Shown here: positions 25,701-31,983 of the stretch, one piece after another | How positions within the stretch are numbered: the stretch's first letter is position 1 | Layout: each line of letters starts with the position of its first letter | Source: an uncultured bacterium | Lineage (GTDB): Bacteria; Cyanobacteriota; Vampirovibrionia; Gastranaerophilales; Gastranaerophilaceae | Direction of reading: 5' to 3' | NCBI GenBank assembly: GCA_902797575.1 | Contig: CADBTL010000023.1 | Coordinates: 1 to 33,756 of the forward strand | DNA length: 33,756 nt | Position numbers and translations under genes: made by a program | The notes under the pieces: generated by a model | What the model was told of the DNA's origin: nothing | Database searches by the model: none | The model's input: only the letters and a program-made list of their open reading frames with translations

Positions 25701-26248
25701 CAACTCGTCAAGCAGAATTACAGGTTCAAATAGAAACTCTGTCTACAGAAAGAAAACAAATTCTTGATAGAATGCAAGGGTATGAAGATTTAAAGAAAGA
25801 AACATTCTTGAAAACATACAATGCCTTAAATGAAAACTTTAAAGATATTTTCCACAAACTTTCAGAAGGCGAAGGTACTTTGATTTTAGAAAATGAAGAA
25901 AAACCTTTTGAAGGCGGATTAGACATTGAAGCACAGCCTCGTGACAAGAAAAAACAACGCTTAATGGGTATGTCGGGCGGAGAAAAAGCTCTTACGGCTC
26001 TTTCATTTGTATTTGCAATACAAAAATATATGCCGGCACCTTTTTACGCTTTTGACGAAGTTGATGCAAGTTTAGACGGTATTAACGTTGAAAAATTAGC
26101 AAGTATCGTTCAATCTCAATCAGAAACAACGCAATTTATTGTTGTCAGCCACAGAAAACCAATGATAGAATCTGCAAACAGAACCATTGGTGTAACCCAA
26201 AAAGAAAAAGGTATTTCTAAAGTTACCGGTGTAAAACTGAGAGATTAA
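22754..26248 (+). CDS. smc: Chromosome partition protein SMC
   Basis: Condensin ATPase that organises and segregates the chromosome, acting with ScpA/ScpB. 1164 residues, normal. Head: 'MYIKQLEIDNFKSFANK', Walker A 'GPNGSGKST' (31-39). Long coiled coil, then a hinge at about 500-660 ('GVHAPLMKLGQVDEEYSTALGIAVGG' region, in short 'EYSTALGIAVGGRM', and 'SGSITGG'), second coil, and the C-terminal head with the ABC signature 'MSGGEKALTALS' and Walker B 'FYAFDEVDASLD', D-loop and 'VVSHRKPM'. ATG 22754 chosen over one 13 codons upstream because AGGA lies five bases before it and the canonical N-terminus begins there. Convergent with the transporter gene; no good terminator in the 56-base gap. Confidence 0.96.
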   Translation: MYIKQLEIDNFKSFANKVEIPMLKGFTTISGPNGSGKSTIIDSILFALGLSTSRTLRAEKLFHLISTYNKRNEAFVKVTFGDTEKGDFSVARKIRKTSQGQFNSVYYIDNKIVTLSDVHALLEKHNITPNSYNVVMQGDVTTITSCTPTERRKVIDEIAGVADFDRRIEQATSELETVEKRVVNSTLILNEVNTRLEQLKEEKEVALKYQKLKDEKTSLESQINTVKFFEIKRNLEKAHENILEFTKKKKEEEIKSKDLEERLKLIKEKYEELSSTIKEKGEGHQLELKQKAEEIKGSIDRKNASIDYADKQIQSNLKTIENTKNGIEVQEGKIKDSELKIQLKQEQIVGIDKNITEQKAILHKILEDMSGLNETAEKHLEKRNTLRKELEEYQDKETKIIQKQAPLESELSSKKKAIEDAKVKLKELEEFKTNYEDNKSSKQLLIEQLEKEVDDFKLILKNTLYELDKTKNEITDLEYDIQAASKKLYLLEATKNANEEANLGRAVDTVMNAKLRGVHAPLMKLGQVDEEYSTALGIAVGGRMAHIVVDDEHVAATCIELLKSASAGRATFVPLNKIVKCPTSLNLPKDKGVIDFAINLIDFDDEYLNAFYYAVGDTLVVEDRETAHKLIGKYRMVTLSGDLFEKSGSITGGAIKKTELKFAQNSDTEIDAYKLKVKELEQKRTDLITKRNNLENKMEDVRSKNTASTTELSKAKLELNNFDTMFANVKQNFDEKVAFIKNTEPEITAIEKSLDKLEEEHIELSDKMTNVQTAIQEIEKLMNDTDLKDLKEKTAGVEAEIKRYEKNKADANNEIDGLHQMIEFFKTTIKTHNETISHSLENNRELSLDKSKFTEEIKGLNEQLEVLEVQIKEITDKLGELLKQRDDINKDIIDLETKKNLQVSEIDRIAEQIESFKSRRRELEPQLEETRNVLTDAGVNINELTPVEMSIDEITNRIQRLQKRMDELGAVNMKALEDYEVVSTRQAELQVQIETLSTERKQILDRMQGYEDLKKETFLKTYNALNENFKDIFHKLSEGEGTLILENEEKPFEGGLDIEAQPRDKKKQRLMGMSGGEKALTALSFVFAIQKYMPAPFYAFDEVDASLDGINVEKLASIVQSQSETTQFIVVSHRKPMIESANRTIGVTQKEKGISKVTGVKLRD

Positions 26249-26304
26249 AAATATTTTCCGGAAACAAAAGTGTAATTGAATAAAATAAACTACTATCAAT
26301 TATT

Positions 26305-27621
26305 TTAGCAAAATATAAAAATACCAATTAGTGCAAATAATATTAGTGCAATATTAAAATGTAAAAACGTTGGAATACAAGTATCAAAAATGTGATTATG
26401 TTGTCCATCTGCATTCAAACCGGAGGTTGGGCCTAAAGTTGTATCTGAAGCCGGTGAACCGGCATCACCAAGAGCTGCTGCAGCTGATATTAAAATTGCA
26501 ATTTGCGCAGGATTAAATCCCATTTTTACGCATATTGGAATAAACAAAACCGCAATAATCGGAATCGTACCAAATGAGGTTCCGATTCCAATTGTTATAA
26601 AAAGCCCTAATATTAGCAATATCAAAGATGTCAAAATAATATTTTGCGGTAAATAATTAATAACCATATTTACAAGAGTTTGTATTGAATCAGTTTCTTT
26701 AAGCACTGAGGCAAAACCTGCAGCTACAAGCATTACAAAAGCTACATATCCCATTAAATAAATACCTTCGTTCATCATTTTGTCCATTTTCTCTTGCGGA
26801 ATTACACGACAGGAAAAAATAATACCAAGTCCGACTAAAGCCCCCAGTGGAAGTGATTTTGTAATAAGTTGAACAACAAAAGTAGCTGCAGCCGCAAATA
26901 TTATAAACCAATGCGACAGTTTGAATTTTACATCTTGTATATTATTATTTATAATATTTTTTTCTTTGTATATTCTTGGCTTTCTGTAAGATATCAGTAT
27001 TGCAGTAAGCAACCCGACAAACATTCCGATTCCAAGAATGACATTAAATTTCCAAATATCAGCTCTTAATATACCGATACCGTTTTGAATCATATTATCA
27101 GCAATCAAATTTTGAAATATTAACCCAAAACCAATAGGAATAGCTATATATGGCATTTTTAAACCAAAAGCAAGTACACAAGCAACTGCGCGCCTGTCAA
27201 GTTTCATATCATTCATTACTTTTAAAAGCGGCGGTATTATTATCGGAATAAAAGCTATATGAATTGGAATTATATTCTGTGAAGCCATAGCGATAAAACA
27301 CAAAATAATAAGTAATAAAGATTTTTTACCAAACACGATTTTTGCAATTTTATTAGATATTACATCAGTAAAACCTGAATGTGCCATCGTTGCAGCAAAT
27401 GCTCCAAGTAAAATATAGCTTAGTGCCGTTTCCGAATTTCCTCCCATACCTGATATAAAAACATTCATAATATTATTAATATCCATGCCGGATAATAAGC
27501 CTGCAACTATCGTTGATATAATAATAGCAAGCAATACATTTACTTTTCGAACACATAATAAACATAACAAAACAACAGAAAAGAATGCAGGATTTAAAAT
27601 AAAATGCAGCACGGTTTTCAT
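26305..27621 (-). CDS. Na+/H+ antiporter-family transporter, YuiF type
   Basis: 438-residue polytopic inner-membrane transporter with about 11 hydrophobic segments. It follows the YuiF group closely: 'GMGGNSETALSYILLGAFAATMAHSG' early (in short 'NSETALSYILLGAFA'), 'IPIHIAFIPIIIPPLL', 'IGIGTSFGTIPIIA', and the end 'GDAGSPASDTTLGPTSGLN' with 'HIFDTCIPTFLHFN'. Bacillus YuiF is linked to histidine uptake, whereas automated annotation calls the family Na+/H+ antiporters; which substrate applies here is open. Its ATG overlaps the stop of the upstream small gene by one base (TAATG), so translation is coupled. Confidence 0.87.
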   Translation of the reverse strand: MKTVLHFILNPAFFSVVLLCLLCVRKVNVLLAIIISTIVAGLLSGMDINNIMNVFISGMGGNSETALSYILLGAFAATMAHSGFTDVISNKIAKIVFGKKSLLLIILCFIAMASQNIIPIHIAFIPIIIPPLLKVMNDMKLDRRAVACVLAFGLKMPYIAIPIGFGLIFQNLIADNMIQNGIGILRADIWKFNVILGIGMFVGLLTAILISYRKPRIYKEKNIINNNIQDVKFKLSHWFIIFAAAATFVVQLITKSLPLGALVGLGIIFSCRVIPQEKMDKMMNEGIYLMGYVAFVMLVAAGFASVLKETDSIQTLVNMVINYLPQNIILTSLILLILGLFITIGIGTSFGTIPIIAVLFIPICVKMGFNPAQIAILISAAAALGDAGSPASDTTLGPTSGLNADGQHNHIFDTCIPTFLHFNIALILFALIGIFIFC

Positions 27622-27926
27622 TATGAATTACTTTCTTCCTCTTGAAGTAAATTAATCAAACGCAATGCTACTTCTTTCTGCAAATCGCTTGGAAGTAATT
27701 TAAGGTATTCAAAAGATTCCGCTATTTTTTGGTCTGTATCATACCAACGTCGTAACACATATGTAAAAGCATCCGTTAGAATGTTTTCTGATAAATCAAT
27801 GCCATGTTCTTTTGATGTTTCCACTATTAAATCTGCACATTTATATTGCGAAACTATATTAGCATTTCGCATTAAGCTGACAGCTAAACTCACTGTAGGG
27901 TCTATATCATACCATCGTTTATACAT
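27621..27926 (-). CDS. Small protein with two RWYD repeats, unknown function
   Basis: 101 residues, soluble, helical. An internal repeat is visible: 'KRWYDIDPTVSLAVSLM' (3-19) and 'RRWYDTDQKIAESFEYL' (59-75). Each has R-W-Y-D-x-D followed by an amphipathic helix. The end is Glu-rich. I do not recognise the family. The TAA overlaps the ATG of the YuiF-type transporter by one base, which suggests fixed co-production. Start ATG 27926 has CAGGA six bases upstream and a promoter close by. The frame stays open upstream for about 30 codons, but contains no ATG, GTG or TTG before the promoter, so I do not extend it. Confidence 0.75.
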   Translation of the reverse strand: MYKRWYDIDPTVSLAVSLMRNANIVSQYKCADLIVETSKEHGIDLSENILTDAFTYVLRRWYDTDQKIAESFEYLKLLPSDLQKEVALRLINLLQEEESNS

Positions 27927-27955
27927 AATAAGTCCTGCACCTTCTTTACCTTCAA

Positions 27956-27985
27956 ATAATACTATATTATTCCGACTCTTGTCAA
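27956..27985 (-). promoter_or_regulatory. Promoter of the RWYD-protein/transporter operon
   Basis: Minus strand: perfect TTGACA (27985-27980), 18-base spacer, TATTAT (27961-27956), with the ATG about 30 bases on. Confidence 0.65.
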
Positions 27986-28039
27986 TTAATTCTTGATGTT
28001 TGTCAGTGTTTAATATAAGATGAACGATGGAGAAGTAAC

Positions 28040-29572
28040 ATGAATGTAATTTTATATCTATATATCACAATATTCACAATATATTTTATAATTTTATCTG
28101 TAATTAGCTTAAAGTCAGAAAAAAAAGTTAGAGATAAGTATACGTCAAGAGATTCTAATTTATGCGTAATTTTGTATGCTTCAGGCGATGCAGGAACTTT
28201 AGAATATCTTATACGTCAGCTAAAAAATCAGACATATAAAAAAGAGCATTATTCGATATACGTCATTCTCGATAAGGTGGAAAATCCTCCCGAATTTATA
28301 TTTCAAACAGATTTGGGAATAAATGTTGTAAACATAAATAATATGGAGCCAATAGGCAAAAGCCAAGCATATTCAATTATGGCTGAAAAGCTGAGTGAAG
28401 CACCAAACTTAGATGCATACGTATTTATTGATGCAAAAAATTATGTTGACTCTGATTTCCTTGAAAATATAAATTATTATTTAACTAAATATCCTGTATT
28501 TATGCCGACAGTTAACTACATTGGCGCAGATAAAGATTTAAGTTTTTGGGATAATGTAAAAATTACATACGCACAATATGTTTACAATTTCTTATATTCT
28601 TCAAGAACAAAATTAGGCTTAACAAATTTATTGAATACAGATACTTTTATTATCAAAAGAGATTTGTTTAATAAAATAGGCACTTTTGATTTTAGGGATA
28701 AAATATCAGAGGTAAATTATACTTTAAAGCTTGCAAAGGAAAATGTTGCAGTTGCTGCGGTAAGAGATGTTAAATTATACAGAGGCATTGAGAGTTTTGA
28801 TTTGAGAATTCCTTCTCTATCAAAAAGACTTGGTATATTCTGGGATAATTGGACTAAATCCGGAAGTGCGCTTGCAGGTGAGTATGTGTTTTCTCTGCTC
28901 GCACCAAATTGGTTAGTTTGCTTATTAATATATTCATACTTAATCTCTCACACATATCACTTTGGCAGTATCAATGTATTAGGATTATTCTCTGCCGGAT
29001 ATACATTTATTTTAATTACATCAATTGTACTTGTTTTAGCTTTTTGCGTTAGCTTGTTTAATGTTGGAATATATGCGAAAGATAATATCTATCTTTTTTC
29101 TTATCCTCTATATTCATTATCACATATTTTAATAAACTTTCCGCCAATAAGAGGAGTCCGAAATTTTATAACCAACAGAAAACGCAAACATAACATAGAA
29201 AAAATGATAACAGATGCAATTGTAACAGACGGAAAACATGATTATCCTTGCAAACTTGAATTAATATCAGATGATGGACTTGCTCGAGTAAGATTCATAA
29301 ACAGAGGAAAATCATATACTACAAAAAATAATCATCTGAGAATGGTTGATGCACTTAGAGAAATCTCACAAAAACTAAATGATTACGGTTTATCATTAAA
29401 AATATGTCAGTCTTGTAGATACTTTCAATCAATTGTAGACGGTTCAACAAATATGGTCAAAGGTAGCTGTAAGTGCAATTTTGAGGGCAGAGTCGATGGT
29501 GATATAATACCAACACTTATATGGAATACTTGCCCGAACTTTGAAAAAGAAAACGTTGTAAAATTATTTTAA
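28040..29572 (+). CDS. GT2-like membrane protein with altered catalytic motifs and a cysteine-rich C-terminus
   Basis: 510 residues. N-terminal membrane segment (4-23), a GT-A-like domain at 38-260, membrane segments at about 281-300 and 318-342 and a shorter one near 350-370, then a soluble tail. The plan is that of processive family-2 glycosyltransferases, such as hyaluronan or cellulose synthase types. The motifs deviate: the DxD position reads 'FIDAKN' (131-134), the TED position 'ISEVNYTLKLA' (222-232), and QxxRW is not found ('SKRLGIFWDNW'). The last 60 residues carry 'CQSCRYF' (Cys456/459), 'GSCKC' (477/479) and 'WNTCPNF' (498), a possible metal site. Start supported by GGAG before the ATG. 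It may be a divergent enzyme or a non-catalytic relative. Confidence 0.72.
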   Translation: MNVILYLYITIFTIYFIILSVISLKSEKKVRDKYTSRDSNLCVILYASGDAGTLEYLIRQLKNQTYKKEHYSIYVILDKVENPPEFIFQTDLGINVVNINNMEPIGKSQAYSIMAEKLSEAPNLDAYVFIDAKNYVDSDFLENINYYLTKYPVFMPTVNYIGADKDLSFWDNVKITYAQYVYNFLYSSRTKLGLTNLLNTDTFIIKRDLFNKIGTFDFRDKISEVNYTLKLAKENVAVAAVRDVKLYRGIESFDLRIPSLSKRLGIFWDNWTKSGSALAGEYVFSLLAPNWLVCLLIYSYLISHTYHFGSINVLGLFSAGYTFILITSIVLVLAFCVSLFNVGIYAKDNIYLFSYPLYSLSHILINFPPIRGVRNFITNRKRKHNIEKMITDAIVTDGKHDYPCKLELISDDGLARVRFINRGKSYTTKNNHLRMVDALREISQKLNDYGLSLKICQSCRYFQSIVDGSTNMVKGSCKCNFEGRVDGDIIPTLIWNTCPNFEKENVVKLF

Positions 29573-29594
29573 TAAGTAATATATAGGATTAATT

Positions 29595-30827
29595 ATGGAA
29601 GAATATGATTATGGGATTATAGGCGGTGGTCCGGCAGGTTACACAGCCGGTATTATGCTAGCTACTTCAGGCAAAAAAGTTGTTTTATTTGAAAAAGATA
29701 AACTTGGAGGAACTTGTCTTAACAAAGGATGTATACCAACAAAGGCTTTTTTACACATATCTGATTTGTATTCAAAGCTCCAAAATGCATCATCATACGG
29801 ATTTCAAACAGGAAATATAACATTTGATTATAAAAAAATAGTAGACAAAAAGAATCAGATTGTTGACAGATTAAGAAAATCTTTAGAACTAACTGTAAAA
29901 AATTCCGGAATAAAAACTGTTTATTCGAAAGCTTGTGTGAAAAATAAAAATACAATTATTGCAGAGGATAAAGAATATATTGTTAAAAATATAATTATTG
30001 CAACAGGATCAAAACCAAAAGAAATAAAAGGTTTAGAATTTGACGGAAAATTTATTTTAAACTCTAATGATATATTAAATTTAGAATCTCTACCAAAATC
30101 AATTTTAATTGTAGGTTCTGGCGCAATTGGAATAGAGTGGGCAAGAATTTTATCAGCATTTGGAGTTGAAGTTTCAATTGTAGAGATGGCTGAACATCTT
30201 ATACCGCAAGCTGATATCGAAGTATCAAAACGCATAGAAAGAATCTTTAAACAAAAAAGAATATCCTTTTTCTTAAATGACAAAATTAAAAAGGTTGATA
30301 ATAAAAAAGTAGTTTTAATGAGCGGCAAAGAACATACTCCTGAAAAAATTTTAGTAGCAGTCGGCAGGACTCCAATTTATCCGGAATGTGATTGTAAGTC
30401 AATATTAGGAGATGCATGCGGAGAAATTCAACTTGCTCATTACGCTATTCATCAGGCAAAAGCTGAAGTTCTTGGAATACCTTTTAATAAGAAATTAGTT
30501 CCATCTATTATATATGGTGAGCCGGAAATTGCATGGGTAGGTATTAAAGAACAAGATACAGATGATAGTTATCAAAAAAATATACTTCCAATATCTGCAC
30601 TTGGAAAATCTTGGTGTGATGATTGCACAGATGGATTTATAAAACTCATTACCAAAGAAAATAAAATCTTCGGAGCGCATATTGTATCTAAAGAAGCCTC
30701 TTCATTAATTCATATATTAATTACTGCAATGCAAAATAATATTGGGGTTAAAGATTTACAAAAAATTTGTTTTGCTCATCCAACGTATGCAGAAGGAATA
30801 TTTGATATATTAATGAAATGTAATTAA
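29595..30827 (+). CDS. Dihydrolipoyl dehydrogenase-like flavoprotein, shortened
   Basis: FAD/NAD disulfide oxidoreductase; the E3 family re-oxidises lipoyl groups of 2-oxoacid dehydrogenase and glycine cleavage complexes. FAD loop 'GGGPAG' (10-15), redox disulfide 'GGTCLNKGC' (Cys41, Cys46), 'IIIATGSKP', NAD loop 'VGSGAIG' (173-179), and the C-terminal 'AHPTYAEG' with catalytic His395 and Glu400. 410 residues against the usual 450-470. The loss lies between 'VAVGRTP' (ends 260) and 'LGDACG' (271-276): 10 residues where about 40 are usual, including the strand before 'AIGD'. The frame is intact, so this is a clean deletion, not a frameshift. It starts 22 bases after the GT2-like gene. No lipoamide partner gene is near. 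Confidence 0.82.
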   Translation: MEEYDYGIIGGGPAGYTAGIMLATSGKKVVLFEKDKLGGTCLNKGCIPTKAFLHISDLYSKLQNASSYGFQTGNITFDYKKIVDKKNQIVDRLRKSLELTVKNSGIKTVYSKACVKNKNTIIAEDKEYIVKNIIIATGSKPKEIKGLEFDGKFILNSNDILNLESLPKSILIVGSGAIGIEWARILSAFGVEVSIVEMAEHLIPQADIEVSKRIERIFKQKRISFFLNDKIKKVDNKKVVLMSGKEHTPEKILVAVGRTPIYPECDCKSILGDACGEIQLAHYAIHQAKAEVLGIPFNKKLVPSIIYGEPEIAWVGIKEQDTDDSYQKNILPISALGKSWCDDCTDGFIKLITKENKIFGAHIVSKEASSLIHILITAMQNNIGVKDLQKICFAHPTYAEGIFDILMKCN

Positions 30828-30849
30828 AAATATTAAAGTTTGCAAAAAG

Positions 30850-30878
30850 TTGTTATCTTTTATTTTATGTGTTAGAAT
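30850..30878 (+). promoter_or_regulatory. Promoter of the small-gene pair
   Basis: TTGTTA (30850-30855), 17-base spacer, TAGAAT (30873-30878). A small hairpin TCTCT-GTA-AGAGA follows in the leader. Confidence 0.65.
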
Positions 30879-30939
30879 ATTCTCTGTAAGAGAGTATATC
30901 CAAGCGACATTTATCACATTGCAGTCAGAAGGGACTTAA

Positions 30940-31197
30940 ATGAGACTTTTGAACAGACTAAAAGTTTTTGAAAGAAAATATGTATTTTTGAGATGGGCAA
31001 CTGGTGCCGAGTATGGAAAAATTACATATGTTGGCGAAGACTATGTTGAATTTAATATCATAGATATTGATACAATGGAATACAGAGAAACTACCATCAT
31101 CAATGCAGATTTGATATTGGAAGCTATTTTCGGCGGACCGGATATATCAAGAATTGTTGCTGAAATCTCATCAATGTTACCTGATACGCAATCATAG
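30940..31197 (+). CDS. Conserved-looking small protein, beta-rich, unknown function
   Basis: 85 residues, soluble. 'GKITYVGEDYVEFNIIDIDTMEYRETTIINADLILEAI' (about 26-63) reads as successive beta strands of a small barrel, in short 'ITYVGEDYVEFNIID', then 'GGPDISRIVAEI' as a helix. The layout recalls Sm/Hfq-like or other small SH3-like barrels, but I see no named family motif. Start supported by AGAAGGGA before the ATG and by a promoter about 65 bases upstream. It is first of two small genes ended by one strong terminator. Confidence 0.7.
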   Translation: MRLLNRLKVFERKYVFLRWATGAEYGKITYVGEDYVEFNIIDIDTMEYRETTIINADLILEAIFGGPDISRIVAEISSMLPDTQS

Positions 31198-31210
31198 ACA
31201 AGGAGGAGTT

Positions 31211-31408
31211 ATGTACCAAGTTTATATAGATAAACCATCATATTTTGAACCTGATATGGCTGGTGAATTTAAAGATCTTGAAACAGCAGAAAAATTTGCG
31301 GAATCTCAAAAAGCAGATGATTCAGAAATTAGTTACACAATTGAAGAAACTAACGGTTGTGTAAATAGCTACGGAGAACAAATTACAACAGTTGTAAAAC
31401 GAGGATAA
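31211..31408 (+). CDS. Small acidic protein, unknown function
   Basis: 65 residues, acidic, soluble. 'DLETAEKFAESQKADDSEISYTIEE' covers a helix then a strand (in short 'LETAEKFAESQKADD'); 'YTIEETNGCVNSYGEQITTVVKRG' ends the protein. The strand-helix-strand pattern with an early 'YQVYID' suggests a small alpha/beta fold, but no family can be named. A longer frame begins at 31154 inside the previous gene; I use ATG 31211 because a full AAGGAGG lies five bases before it. It starts 13 bases after the preceding gene and is followed by a terminator, so the two form one short transcript. Confidence 0.72.
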   Translation: MYQVYIDKPSYFEPDMAGEFKDLETAEKFAESQKADDSEISYTIEETNGCVNSYGEQITTVVKRG

Positions 31409-31427
31409 TTTTATTTAATTAAATGTG

Positions 31428-31465
31428 AAAACCACCGATACTATGATATATCGGTGGTTTTTATA
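31428..31465. terminator. Bidirectional terminator (small-gene pair / hpf)
   Basis: Perfect 13-base stem AAAACCACCGATA (31428-31440) / TATCGGTGGTTTT (31449-31461) with an eight-base loop and T-run on the plus side, A-run on the other. It serves the small plus-strand genes and lies 35 bases beyond hpf on the minus strand. Confidence 0.9.
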
Positions 31466-31496
31466 TTTTTATATTATTAAATTTTAAATTCAAAAT

Positions 31497-31847
31497 TTAA
31501 CTTTCAACTACTTCCGGAGTTTCGCTATTTCTAATCGTTGACTTATCAGAAGACAAAGACTTATCCTTAAACTTTTTAACTTGCCTGTCTAACTTGTCTG
31601 CAAGTAAATCAATGCTTGCATACATAGATTCTGCTGATTCTTCACAATGAACGACACCTGTATTCATTTTACAAGATACCTCAGCAACGTGCTTTCCTGT
31701 AGCGGACGGATTTTTGATGACAGAAAGAATTACATCAATTGCAGTAATTTGATCATAGTGATTAATTACTTTTCCAACTTTTTCTTTGACGTATGCCTTT
31801 ATGGCATCAGTAATCTCAATGTTTTTACCATTTACGTGTATATGCAT
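31497..31847 (-). CDS. hpf: Ribosome hibernation-promoting factor, short form
   Basis: HPF/YfiA-family protein that binds the 30S subunit at the mRNA/tRNA channel in stationary phase. 116 residues: 'MHIHVNGKNIEITDAIKAYVKEKV' opening (in short 'NIEITDAIKAYVKEKVGKV'), 'HVAEVSCKMNTGVVHCEESAESMYASIDLLADKLDRQVKKFKDK' core, of which 'ESMYASIDLLADKLDRQ' is the hallmark second helix. A short polar tail replaces the C-terminal dimerisation domain of long HPF, so this is the short type. Start is secure: AGGAGGT lies six bases upstream. Promoter and bidirectional terminator both lie close, so it is monocistronic. Confidence 0.92.
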   Translation of the reverse strand: MHIHVNGKNIEITDAIKAYVKEKVGKVINHYDQITAIDVILSVIKNPSATGKHVAEVSCKMNTGVVHCEESAESMYASIDLLADKLDRQVKKFKDKSLSSDKSTIRNSETPEVVES

Positions 31848-31875
31848 ATGTACACCTCCTAATAACTACTTCTTT

Positions 31876-31904
31876 ATTGTACTATATTTTTGCATGTTTT
31901 TAAA
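31876..31904 (-). promoter_or_regulatory. hpf: Probable hpf promoter
   Basis: Minus strand: TTTAAA (31904-31899), 17-base spacer, TACAAT (31881-31876), about 28 bases before the ATG. Confidence 0.5.
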
Positions 31905-31913
31905 GGGGGAACG

Positions 31914-31959
31914 CAAATTAAAAATACTTACCTTAACACAGTTTTTGTGTTTTAAGTAT
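31914..31959 (-). terminator. fliD terminator
   Basis: Minus strand: ATACTT (31959-31954), AACACA (31951-31946), loop, TGTGTT (31940-31935), AAGTAT (31929-31924), with a small internal loop between the two six-base stems, then TTTTTAATTT. It lies about 25 bases after the fliD stop. Confidence 0.8.
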
Positions 31960-31983
31960 ATATTTCATACCCTAATATTGAAG

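Noticed and set aside
27927-28030. Upstream open frame continuous with the RWYD protein
   Set aside because: It has no ATG, GTG or TTG start and contains a near-consensus promoter; the ATG at 27926 has its own Shine-Dalgarno.
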